64,000 bases of DNA from JAOUEA01 sp963825685. GTDB lineage: Bacteria > Actinomycetota > UBA4738 > HRBIN12. Positions within the stretch are counted from its first letter, which is position 1, and every line of letters starts with the position of its first letter. Of this stretch, positions 26,290 through 34,384 are shown piece after piece. The position numbers were made by a program, and so were the translations under genes. The notes under the pieces are model-generated. The model made no database searches and had not been told where the DNA came from. It worked only from the letters and a program-made list of their open reading frames with translations. The stretch lies in contig CAWGUD010000032.1 in assembly GCA_963825685.1 (NCBI GenBank), positions 1-64,000 on the forward strand, written 5' to 3'.

Positions 26290-27342
26290 TCACCCGCCCT
26301 CGGCGAGGTCGCGCTCCCACTCGCGGAGCTCGAACCAGCCGGGGTCGGTGAGGTGCGAGGCGTCGGACAGGAACCAGGCGAGCCGCTCCTCGCCTCGGAT
26401 CACGACCGTGTTCAGGCTCGTGTTCTCGGGCAGGAAGAACATGTCCTGGTCGCGGATGCCCAGGATGTGGCTGAAGTACGCGTTGATCACACCCCCGTGC
26501 GCGACCACCACGACATCGCCCTCGCGTTCGGCGGTGATGATCGCCTCGACCGCGGCGACGCACCGCCGCTGGAAGTCCTCGGCCCGCTCACTGCCGGGCG
26601 CGAGGTGCCAGGCCGGGTTCTGGTTGCGGAACAGGTCGATCGCCTCGGGGTGCTCTTCGAAGATCTGCTCGAAGTCCTTGGCCTCCCACTCCCCGCCGAA
26701 CCACTCGCAGAGCTCGTCGCGCTCGACGACGGGCATCGCCACGCGATCGGCGTAGACCTGAGCGGTCTCGCGGGCACGGGCCAGCGTCGACGAGTAGATC
26801 GCCGCGGGGCGGGGCAGCAGCACCAGGCGCTCGGCGAGCCGCTGGGCCTGCGACAGTCCCACCTCGCCGAGCGGCGGATCGTACTGGCGGCCCAGCGGGG
26901 TCTCGGTGTGCGCGGTCGAGGTGTAGTCGGGTCGCGCGTGACGGATCAGGTACAGGCGGCGGTCGGTCACGGGAACCTCAGGGATGGTCGACTTCGCGGC
27001 GTGGCGCGCCCGCCACGTGTCGGCGTAGGTCTGCACGTCTTCCCTCAGCCAGATGCGTCCCGACGCGAGCGACGTGATCGGCTCGGGGAAGGACCCACGG
27101 TCGATGTAGGTCACGACGCGACGCTTGTCCCATCCCATGATCTCCGCGGCCTCGGCGACGCCGACGACGTCGGGCACGAGCTCGATCGTGAGCGCGACGT
27201 CGTCGCCCGTGATCCGGCGGAGCTCGGCGACGCACTCGCGCTTGCTGATGCCGGTGACCTCGATGTAGGCGGGCACGTCGAGCACCTGGGCGACGTAGCG
27301 GCCGCCGGTCTGCCACATGCGGGCGCGCGCCTCGTCGGCCAC
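26290..27342 (-). CDS. HicB-like/HTH/histidine phosphatase fusion protein
   Basis: Protein of 350 residues in three parts. Residues 13-60 (RYVAQVLDVPAYIEVTGISK...ITGDDVALTIELV) look like a HicB-type partial RNase-H fold. Residues 61-110 (VGVAEAAEIMGWDKRRVVTYI ... GRIWLREDVQTYADTW) look like an excisionase/MerR-type helix-turn-helix. From 126 on is a histidine phosphatase: LYLIRHARPDYTS (RHG-type motif, phosphorylated His), SSTLARARETAQ, and VVVAHGGVINAYF. The combination couples likely DNA binding to a phosphatase. GTG 27342 follows the previous stop by four bases. Last gene of a four-gene unit. Confidence 0.75.
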   Translation of the reverse strand: MADEARARMWQTGGRYVAQVLDVPAYIEVTGISKRECVAELRRITGDDVALTIELVPDVVGVAEAAEIMGWDKRRVVTYIDRGSFPEPITSLASGRIWLREDVQTYADTWRARHAAKSTIPEVPVTDRRLYLIRHARPDYTSTAHTETPLGRQYDPPLGEVGLSQAQRLAERLVLLPRPAAIYSSTLARARETAQVYADRVAMPVVERDELCEWFGGEWEAKDFEQIFEEHPEAIDLFRNQNPAWHLAPGSERAEDFQRRCVAAVEAIITAEREGDVVVVAHGGVINAYFSHILGIRDQDMFFLPENTSLNTVVIRGEERLAWFLSDASHLTDPGWFELREWERDLAEGG

Positions 27343-27346
27343 GCGC

Positions 27347-27502
27347 TCACCAGCCGCAGCAGGGAAGGATGTAGTGGCAGGCGGGGCACCGGTAGTGCGC
27401 GTGCTCGGGTTCCATCGGGTGTCCGCACAGGTCGCACGGCAGGCGCTTGGACTCGTTCAACGAGATGCAGGCGGCGGGATCGGTGACCGTCGACGGTTCC
27501 AT
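27347..27502 (-). CDS. 51-residue zinc-ribbon protein
   Basis: Very small protein with two cysteine knuckles, CDLCGHPM and CPACHYILPCC, and several histidines between them, so a zinc ribbon. ATG 27502. It directly precedes the HicB/phosphatase fusion (four bases) and follows another small zinc-binding candidate. Role unknown, perhaps a partner protein. Confidence 0.7.
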   Translation of the reverse strand: MEPSTVTDPAACISLNESKRLPCDLCGHPMEPEHAHYRCPACHYILPCCGW

Positions 27503-27528
27503 CGAGCCATCGTAGCCCGCGGCGCCGA

Positions 27529-27828
27529 CTACTCCGCGGAAGCCGACGGCCGATAGAGGCCCTGGCGGCGGAGCTCCTTGCGCCAGCACTCCGTGTGCCA
27601 GTGACGGCGGGCGTCGACGTCGCCGACCGGCACCACGACCAGGTGGGCGATGCCGGCCCGGACCTCGTGATCGCATCCTGGGCATCGATAGGCCTTCTGA
27701 CCGCCGACCGCACGCACCTCGTATCCGGGAGCCTGTGCCCAGCCCGGTGCGTCGGGCGTCGTGCGGGCGGTGTCCACCGGCTCCGGGGCCCGGAAGTACT
27801 CGGGGTTGCGGCGGTTCTTCCTCGGCAT
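27529..27828 (-). CDS. 99-residue putative metal-binding protein, unknown
   Basis: Small basic protein, MPRKNRRNPEYFRAPEP at the start, later AYRCPGCDHEVRAGIAH and RRHWHTECWRKEL. The CxxC and HxxxCW residues suggest one zinc site. It resembles a conserved actinobacterial protein sometimes labelled ATP/GTP-binding, without experimental basis. ATG 27828 overlaps the stop of the hydrolase gene (ATGA), so the two are translationally coupled. Confidence 0.75.
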   Translation of the reverse strand: MPRKNRRNPEYFRAPEPVDTARTTPDAPGWAQAPGYEVRAVGGQKAYRCPGCDHEVRAGIAHLVVVPVGDVDARRHWHTECWRKELRRQGLYRPSASAE

Positions 27829-28506
27829 CAGGCCCGCTCCCCGCGCATGAACGCCGCGACGAGCGGAGCGAACGAGGCCGCGACCTCGCGGGCGTCGTCC
27901 GAGCGCGAGCGTTCCAGGGAGTGCCCGCCGCCGTCGACCGCATGCAGCGTCGCGGTCGGCAGCTTGGCCAGCACGGGTTCGAGCACGGCCGCCGTGGCGA
28001 ACGGATCCTTCGTCCCTTGCAGGAACAGCATCGGCACCTCGATGCCGTACAGATGCTCGTCTCGCACCCGCTCCGGCTTGCCCGGGGGATGCAGCGGATA
28101 CCCGAGGAAGACGAGTCCGGCGGCGGGCATGCCCTCGGCGACCGCGACCGACGCCATGCGCCCGCCGAACGACTTCCCGCCGACCCAGACCGGCTCGCCG
28201 CCGGCCGGCCCGCTCGGCCGCCGCCGCGAACGCCGCCCGCACGGTGGCGACCGCGACCGGTTCGCGGTCCGGCGAACGCTTGCCGGCTTCCATGTACGGG
28301 AAGTTGCATCGCAGCGTCGCCACGCCCTCGTCGGCGATCGCTCGAGCGAATCCCGCCATGAACGGATGGTCCATGCCGGCACCGGCGCCGTGGAACAGCG
28401 CGAGCGAGGCGAACGCGTCGCGGGGCCGCACGTACGCGGCGCTCACCGCGCCCTTCTCGGGCACGTCGATCGTGAACCGTTCCTCGGGCGTCGGCACGCG
28501 TGCCAT
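27828..28506 (-). CDS. Alpha/beta hydrolase (KANL3/Tex30 type), one frameshift
   Basis: Hydrolase of about 225 residues: oxyanion segment LFHGAGAGMDHPFM, nucleophile Ser in GGKSFGGRMAS, acid in LQGTKDPFATA, and His in DGGGHSLE. Close to the small dienelactone-hydrolase-like KANL3/Tex30 group. The frame changes near 28205. Start ATG 28506 (MARVPTP) lies only 10 bases from the divergent DUF72 start. Heads the four-gene unit to 26290. Substrate unknown. Confidence 0.82.
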
Positions 28507-28516
28507 CATGCATGCC

Positions 28517-29245
28517 ATGACGGCGAAGGGCACGCTGCACCTCGGCACTTCCGGGTGGTCGTTCGACGGGTGGAAGCACGGCGTCTTCTACCCGGAGGGC
28601 CTGAAGAACCGCGAGATGCTGCACTACTACACGACCCAGCTGAGCTCGGTCGAGATCAACTACACGTTCCGCCGGTTCCCGACGGAGAAGTCGCTCACGA
28701 CCTGGCGCGAGCAGGCGGCCGAAGGATTCGTGTTCACGTTGAAGGCCAACCAGCGCATCACGCACTTCAAGCGCTTGCGCGATACCGACGACGACGTGCG
28801 GGACTTCCTCGAGCGGGCGAAGCTGCTCGGCGACCGGCTCGGGTGCGTGCTGTTCCAGTGCCCGCCGAGCCTGCAGTACGACCGGGAGCTGATCGAGCGG
28901 TTCGTGGGCTACCTGCCGCCGGGCCCTCCGGCGTTCGCGATGGAGTTCCGGCACGCGTCGTGGAACGAGGCGAAGGACCTGCTGCGCGATCAGGGCATCG
29001 CGTGGTGCGTCGCGGAGACCGACGAGCGCGATCCCACGCCCGAGGAGCTCTCGTGGGAGCCGGTCGGATACCTGCGGCTGCGCAAGACCGAGTACGGCGA
29101 CGACGAGCTCGAGGAGTGGGCGGGACGGATCCGGCCGGCGCTCGAGTCCGGGGCCGACATCTTCTGCTACTTCAAGCACGAGGACGACGGCTTCGGCCCG
29201 AAGATGGCCAAGCGACTGGATGGTCTCGGCAGCCCCCGGAGCTAG
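28517..29245 (+). CDS. DUF72 (YecE-like) protein
   Basis: Protein of 242 residues with the DUF72 TIM-barrel: LHLGTSGWSFDGWKHGVFYP at the start, LSSVEINYTFRRFPTEKS, FTLKANQRITHFKRL, AMEFRHASW, YLRLRKTEYGDDELEEWA and IFCYFKHEDDGFGPKMA. Function of the family is unknown; a nuclease or sugar-related role has been proposed for homologues. ATG 28517 is fixed by the conserved IGTSGW start. Confidence 0.92.
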   Translation: MTAKGTLHLGTSGWSFDGWKHGVFYPEGLKNREMLHYYTTQLSSVEINYTFRRFPTEKSLTTWREQAAEGFVFTLKANQRITHFKRLRDTDDDVRDFLERAKLLGDRLGCVLFQCPPSLQYDRELIERFVGYLPPGPPAFAMEFRHASWNEAKDLLRDQGIAWCVAETDERDPTPEELSWEPVGYLRLRKTEYGDDELEEWAGRIRPALESGADIFCYFKHEDDGFGPKMAKRLDGLGSPRS

Positions 29246-29265
29246 GTCCCTCTTGGCCAGGCCCC

Positions 29266-29951
29266 CTAGCCGATCAGCGGGAGGCGCGGATCGGGATGCT
29301 CCCCCTGAGGGCGTCGACCCGACGCGGCACGGATCCACTCCAGGTCGTCGGACAGGTCGGACGGGCGCCCACCCACCGTGCGGCGCGTCGAGCAGCTCGT
29401 CCAGGATCGCCGCGGTCGTCGCGATCCCTTCCGGCGTCGCCATCGGGTCGATGCCGAGCGGGTCGGTCAGGTCCAGCCCGTGCACGACCGCTTCGACGAC
29501 TCGGCTCGGGATGAACTCCCCCAGCTCCATCAGCGCGTAGTACCCGGGGCCGATGAGCTCTGGCGGATTCGAGCGGGCCCCTTCGATCACCTTGGTGAAG
29601 GTGGTCTCGAGCACGCCGGGCATGTCGGCAGGCGTTTTGCCTTCGACCATCGTGTACGCGAAGTCGTAGACGACAGGTGCCACCTCCGACCGCGGGAAGA
29701 TGAAGAAGCTCACGCGGTCACGGCCCGGCTGTCCTTCGGGTTGCGGGTCGTCGACCAGCATGTGCGCGAGCCCTATCGAGATGTCGAAGTGACCGGCCAG
29801 CTCGAACAAGCGTCCAGTGCGGTTGCTCCGGATCGAACGGCACGAGCAACGTCTGCGTCTGCCACTGCTCCGTGGTGAGCCCCTTGAACACATCGAGGAG
29901 GCCGCTCAGCTCTCGTTCCAGCGTGTCCACATGGTTCCCGTAGTCGTCCAC
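29266..29951 (-). CDS. Maleylpyruvate isomerase-fold (mycothiol/DinB-type) protein, two frameshifts
   Basis: About 228 residues of the TIGR03083/MDMPI N-terminal family: LERELSGLLDVFKGLTTEQW, FELAGHFDISIGLAHML, then SRVVEAVVHGLDLTDPLG (conserved His of the metal site), and a C-terminus that in another frame reads DLSDDLEWIRAASGRRP. Frame changes near 29815 and 29375. Such proteins use mycothiol or act as metal-binding DinB-like folds; the enzyme reaction is unknown. GTG 29951 follows GGAGGGAC. Confidence 0.75.
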
Positions 29952-30057
29952 CGTCGTCCCTCCCCGTGTCGATCGCCCGCCCACGGAGTTGACCACGCGG
30001 ACCCCCGCTGGTCGAACCGTCACTGGTGCAACGGCACGTCGCGCTGGGTGTGCCACG

Positions 30058-31009
30058 TCACGAAAGCCACAACGCCGCTTCTTCGTAGTCGCCGGGATCG
30101 GTGAGCCGCACGAGATCGGAACCGTCGCGCGGCGCGATGTAGGCGCGCCGACAGATCGTCACCCTCGGGGATCATCGAGAACATGATCCACTCACCGTCC
30201 GGGGACCAGACGCCGCCCGACGCGTACCCGTCCATCCCGTCGGGGGCGAACGTGGAGCGCTCGCCGCTCGGCGTGACCATCACGAGCGTGCCGTCGGCCG
30301 ACGCCGCGAGGATCACCTTCCCGTCCGGGGACCAGTCGCATGTGGTTCCTGAGAGGGCGACGTTCTCCGACAGGCGATGGGCGCTCGCTCCGTCGGCGTC
30401 CATGACCATCAAGGTGCCGGCGCTGCCGTCTGCATCCACCCGAACGAACGCGAGCTGTGTGCCGTCGGGCGAGTAGTCGCAGGGAACGTCGCGGGATCGG
30501 CTGAGCCGCCGCGGATCACTCCCGTCGGCAGCGCGGACCGTGTAGATGCCGGCTCGTGAGGGGTCGTCGTCATCCCAGCCCTCGCAGGCCATCCTGTTGC
30601 GCGGGGCCCAGACGCTGCACGCCAGGTGCAGGGAGCGGTCCTGCTGCTGGAACAGCTCGAACGCCGTGCCGTCCACGTTGACGGTGCCGCCGACCAGAAC
30701 GCCCGCTCGGCCGACCGCGACGATGGACACCAGCGATCCGTCCGGCGAGAGCTGACGCGCCTCGAACTCCTTCCCCGGCGCGAACGGCTCCTCACCCGAG
30801 CCGTCCGCAGCCATCTGGAAGTAGCCGTGCACGTCCGGCGAGACCGGGCGACCCACCAGGACCTGCCCCGGCGCGACCGTCGGCGTGGTTCCGGTGCTCG
30901 ACGACGAGCTCGCGGGAGTCGGCGGGTCGGTCGATGTGCACGCCGTGACCGCGACGATGAACACGGCGAGGGTGAGCGACAGCCGCCGGAGACGCGTGCG
31001 CAGATGCAT
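30058..31009 (-). CDS. PD40 beta-propeller lipoprotein, one 3' frameshift
   Basis: Lipoprotein (signal LTLAVFIVAVTAC, Cys24), Ser/Thr-rich linker, then TolB/WD40-like PD40 repeats, each marked by SPDG (LSPDGSLVS, YSPDGTQLAFV, WSPDGKVILAA, WSPDGEWIMFS). The frame changes near 30150, after which the protein ends DPGDYEEAALWLS at 30058. ATG 31009 has an ideal AAGGAGGT eight bases upstream, which overlaps the stop of the previous gene. Probably a surface partner of the membrane propeller gene. Confidence 0.8.
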
Positions 31010-31023
31010 GTCGGTGACCTCCT

Positions 31024-32085
31024 TCATGGAGTCAGACCCCAGTCGGCCTGGTTGCCCTCGGGCGTCTGCCCGCCGAGCCGTGTCGCCTCGCCTCCCGTGG
31101 CCGGCACACGCATCAGCTCGGTCGGCACGAGCCCGACCCCGGCGACCGCCTGCGTGAAGACGATCGTCGACCCGTCGGGTGACCAGGTCGGCCAGAACCA
31201 GTCGTCCCCCGACCTCGAGCCGAGGCGAACCAGTTCCGTCCCGTCCGGCGCGATCACGACGATCTCGGCGGTCCTCGACACGAGCGCGTGGTCCTGGGTG
31301 CTGAACGCGATGCGAGAGCCGTCGGGCGACCATGCGGGCGTGCCCGCGTCGATCCGCCAGTCCGTCAGGCGTCGGAGGCCCGAGCCGTCGGCGTTCACGA
31401 CGAACACCGCGGCCCGGTTGCGACCGCCACCGCGGTCGACGAGCTCGCGCACGCGGATGAACACGATCCGAGAGCCGTCGGGAGACACGTCGGGCTCGGC
31501 GTCCCAATACGCCTGGTACGGGTTCGTGGTCACCGAGATCATCTCCCCCGACGACACGTCGAGCCACGCGATCCCCGGGTCCATGCCCGCCTGCCTCGTC
31601 GCGACGGCGAGCCGCTCGCCGTCGGGGGACCAGCTCGGCGCCGATGCCACGCCGCGATGCGGGATCCGCTCGAGGCCGGAGCCATCGGGCCGCACGGTGT
31701 AGATGCTCCCGTTCGGGGATGGCGGGGCCGAACCGGCGAGGATGCGGCCGTCGTCGAACGCGATCAGGTCGCCCTCCGGCGACCAATCCGGGTACTCGGC
31801 GTGGGTCGTCGTGACGGCGACGAGGTCGCCCCCATCGGCCCTCACGGTGTAGAGCCGGTCGCCCGAGTCGCCCACCCCCGAGATGAACGCGATCCGGCCG
31901 GTCGACCCCGGCGCCACCGGCTGGCGCTCTGCCGTCGGGGACGGGGATCGGGCAAGCCACCAGATCGGCACGGCGACGACCACCGCGGCGACGAGGATCC
32001 CTCCACCCCGCCGCGACCGCCGACGCCGATCCCGGCGCCTGGCGACCGCCTCGATCGTGTACGGCGCGGCCGGGATGCGCTCCAT
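31024..32085 (-). CDS. Transmembrane PD40 propeller protein, candidate anti-sigma/sensor
   Basis: Protein of 353 residues: a short cytoplasmic, arginine-rich N-terminus (ERIPAAPYTIEAVARRRDRRRR), a single helix GGILVAAVVVAVPIWWLA, then an extracytoplasmic six- or seven-bladed propeller of PD40 repeats (WSPEGDLIAFD, WSPDGERLAVA, VSPDGSRIVFI, WSPDGSRIAFS, WSPDGSTIVFT). The placement right after an ECF sigma gene suggests it senses a signal outside and holds the sigma factor, though it has no recognised zinc-finger anti-sigma motif. The start is uncertain: the same frame is open with LTLGPTLERE upstream to about 32120, without an ATG or GTG. Confidence 0.78.
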   Translation of the reverse strand: MERIPAAPYTIEAVARRRDRRRRSRRGGGILVAAVVVAVPIWWLARSPSPTAERQPVAPGSTGRIAFISGVGDSGDRLYTVRADGGDLVAVTTTHAEYPDWSPEGDLIAFDDGRILAGSAPPSPNGSIYTVRPDGSGLERIPHRGVASAPSWSPDGERLAVATRQAGMDPGIAWLDVSSGEMISVTTNPYQAYWDAEPDVSPDGSRIVFIRVRELVDRGGGRNRAAVFVVNADGSGLRRLTDWRIDAGTPAWSPDGSRIAFSTQDHALVSRTAEIVVIAPDGTELVRLGSRSGDDWFWPTWSPDGSTIVFTQAVAGVGLVPTELMRVPATGGEATRLGGQTPEGNQADWGLTP

Positions 32086-32111
32086 CTCGCGCTCGAGGGT
32101 CGGGCCGAGCG

Positions 32112-32651
32112 TCAGACATCGGATCCCCGTTCCACTTGCCGCAGCGCCGAGCGCGCCTGGAAGTGCAGCGCTCTCACCGTCGACGCGCGGATGCCGAGCA
32201 TGTGGCCGGCTTCCTCGGCCGAGTACCCGAGGACCTCGGTGAGCACGATCGCGGCGCGGCGCCGGGGCGAGAGCCCCTCAAGGGCACGGATCACGACCTG
32301 GCGGTCGTCCACGGCCTGGAACTCGTCGCGCGGCGGCGGCGGCTCGATCGCTCGCTGTGTCGCGAGCACCGCCCTTCGGAACCGACTGCGGAACAGGTTC
32401 ATCGCCACGCGATGCAGGTAGCCGGTGGGGTTCTCCATCACGCTGACCGAGTCCCATCGCTCCCAGACCCTGGCGAAGGCTTCCTGGGAGATGTCCTCGG
32501 CTTCCTGCCGGTCGCGGGTGATCACGACCAGCACCCGGAACAGCGCGTCACACTCGGCGTGGAAGAACTCCTCGAAGGTTGCCGGTGGTTCGACCATCGT
32601 CGCCGTCGCATCGTTGCACTCCTCCGGAACGCCTGCTCTCTGACCGATCAC
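32112..32651 (-). CDS. ECF RNA polymerase sigma factor
   Basis: Protein of up to 179 residues with region 2 (FFHAECDALFRVLVVITRDR then AEDISQEAFARVWERW) and region 4 (LSPRRRAAIVLTEVLGYSAE then MLGIRASTVRALHFQARSAL). The linker is short, as in ECF/group 4 sigma factors. GTG 32651 is the longest start; an ATG at 32597 (MVEPPATFEEFF) fits the family length better. It begins an operon with the two PD40 propeller genes. Confidence 0.9.
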   Translation of the reverse strand: MIGQRAGVPEECNDATATMVEPPATFEEFFHAECDALFRVLVVITRDRQEAEDISQEAFARVWERWDSVSVMENPTGYLHRVAMNLFRSRFRRAVLATQRAIEPPPPRDEFQAVDDRQVVIRALEGLSPRRRAAIVLTEVLGYSAEEAGHMLGIRASTVRALHFQARSALRQVERGSDV

Positions 32652-32937
32652 GCACGTCTAACCGCCGGGGACGGCGGAACGTGTAGTGGCGATCGGACGG
32701 GTCGCCGAACGTGAGGCGAGGAGGTACGCGCGATGCGCCGACGAGGTGCTCGTGTGGAGGTCGTCCCGCGAAGGGCGGATGAGCCGTCCACGTCATGCGG
32801 ACGTGACCGTGCGTCGCCTGCATCTGCGCGCCACAGACCCCGCACATCGCGACCCCCGGCTCGAGCCTGCTCGGCAGGAGGATCGAGGAGCCACATGCGG
32901 TACACGCGTGCGGGACGGTCCCTCTCGGCACCACCAT
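32548..32937 (-). CDS. Possible zinc-ribbon protein
   Basis: From ATG 32937 a frame codes MVVPRGTVPHACTACGSS and later CGVCGAQMQATHGHV, two CxxC pairs of a zinc ribbon. No stop appears before 32548, within the sigma-factor gene, so either it overlaps that gene or a frame error hides an earlier end near 32690. Apart from this candidate, the 470 bases between the sigma gene (32651) and the hemerythrin gene (33125) show no other supported gene. Confidence 0.35.
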   Translation of the reverse strand: MVVPRGTVPHACTACGSSILLPSRLEPGVAMCGVCGAQMQATHGHVRMTWTAHPPFAGRPPHEHLVGASRVPPRLTFGDPSDRHYTFRRPRRLDVRDRSESRRSGGVQRCDGDDGRTTGNLRGVLPRRV

Positions 32938-33124
32938 CGCGACCACCTCCGCTCGAAGCCAGCGTGCGCCCGGTGGCGGCCACGGGTCCAGGGCCAAGGG
33001 CCCCCCGACGAGAGGTCCTTGCCTCAGGACGCGAGCCCACACCGCGCCTACGGTGGTCGTGGGAGGTCTGCGCGGTCCGATGCGTCGAGCCGCGCGGATC
33101 CCATGATCGATGGAGGAGGAAGCC

Positions 33125-33625
33125 ATGTCGCAACCATGGGCATCGTTCCTGCAGGCGCATGCCGCGCTCCGAGGCCGCATCGCATCGGCGTGCCGAGCCA
33201 CGGCCGACTCCGCGGCGATGGACGAACCATCGCTGCACCGTGAGTTGGTGGAGCTCCACGGGCTGCTGGCCCACGGGATGCTGCGGCACATGGACGTCGA
33301 GGACCGCGTGCTCTACCCGGCCCTCGCCCGCGCGGAGGGCCAGATGAGCGTCGATCTCCTGGCGATCGACCATCGAGCGATCGCGGGACTCGAGCGCGAG
33401 GTGGCGCTGGCGGAGGCCGCGTTCTCGCACGGCGGGCTCGCACCCGAGGACCGGCGCAGGCTCGTCCGCACGTTGCACGGCCTGGAGATGCTGGTCGACC
33501 TGCACATGACCAAGGAAGAGGAGATCTGCCTGCCGGCCCTCGACCGTGAGCTCGAGGCAGCGATCCGCCAGGATCTGGACGACAGCTTGGACACGATGGA
33601 GCGGGCCGAGCTCCTGGCCGAGTAG
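33125..33625 (+). CDS. Hemerythrin HHE-domain protein
   Basis: Protein of 166 residues, four-helix bundle with the His/Glu di-iron ligands: LHGLLAHGMLRHMDVEDRVL, LLAIDHRAIAG, and VDLHMTKEEEICLPAL. Such proteins bind oxygen or nitric oxide or repair iron-sulfur clusters. ATG 33125 follows GGAGGAAGCC. Convergent with the phosphoribosyltransferase gene. Confidence 0.87.
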   Translation: MSQPWASFLQAHAALRGRIASACRATADSAAMDEPSLHRELVELHGLLAHGMLRHMDVEDRVLYPALARAEGQMSVDLLAIDHRAIAGLEREVALAEAAFSHGGLAPEDRRRLVRTLHGLEMLVDLHMTKEEEICLPALDRELEAAIRQDLDDSLDTMERAELLAE

Positions 33626-33635
33626 ACCGCAGCCG

Positions 33636-34289
33636 TCAGGAGACGTCCGCGGATCCCTCCGATCGCTCGGCGAGCAGGTCGGCGACCTCGTCGTCGGTGG
33701 TCTGGGAGAAGTCGTCGTAGAACTGCCCGATCGCCATGAACAGGCGCGGGGTCTCGACGGTCACGACCTCGTCCGCGGCGTGGCCGAGGGTCGCCACCGC
33801 CTCGCGAGGTGCGACCGGGGCCGCCAGCACCACACGAGAGGCGCCACGTCGACGCAGCACGTCGACCGCGGCCCGCGCCGTCGAACCGGTCGCGATGCCG
33901 TCGTCCACCAGGATCACGGTTCGCCCCGCGACCGGCACCGGTGGGCGCTCGCCGCGGTACCGACGGATGCGACGCTCGAGTTCGGCCCGTTCTCGATCGG
34001 CGACCGTGCGGATCGCCGCGTCGTCGACGCCGAGTCGCGCGATCAGCTCCTCGTTGAGCACCGTGATGTCGCCCTCGGCGATCGCCCCCATGCCGAGCTC
34101 GGGCTGCCACGGGCACCCGAGCTTGCGAACGACGAGGACGTCGAGGGGGGCGCGCAGCGCCCTCGCCACCTCGGCGGCGACCGGCACCCCACCGCGGGGC
34201 AGCGCCACGACGACGACCGGCTCGTCGCGATAGGCAGCCAGACGCGCCGCCAGCTGCCGTCCGGCATCGGCGCGGTCGCGGAACGCCAT
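33636..34289 (-). CDS. Phosphoribosyltransferase (PRTase) domain protein
   Basis: Protein of 217 residues. N-terminal VVVALPRGGVPVAAEVARAL and LDVLVVRKLGCPWQPELGMG, and the PRPP loop VILVDDGIATGSTARAAVDV. This is the group of putative phosphoribosyltransferases found alone or beside hydrolases in many actinobacteria; substrate unknown. ATG 34289 chosen since GGAGGTG sits nine bases upstream; ATG 34295 is too close to it. Confidence 0.87.
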   Translation of the reverse strand: MAFRDRADAGRQLAARLAAYRDEPVVVVALPRGGVPVAAEVARALRAPLDVLVVRKLGCPWQPELGMGAIAEGDITVLNEELIARLGVDDAAIRTVADRERAELERRIRRYRGERPPVPVAGRTVILVDDGIATGSTARAAVDVLRRRGASRVVLAAPVAPREAVATLGHAADEVVTVETPRLFMAIGQFYDDFSQTTDDEVADLLAERSEGSADVS

Positions 34290-34384
34290 GGTCATCACCT
34301 CCAGACCTCGTCGCCGTTCCGCCTCGAGCATCGCCGGTCGCCCCTGGGACCGCAAGGGACGATGGTCCCGGATCGGGCGACCCG

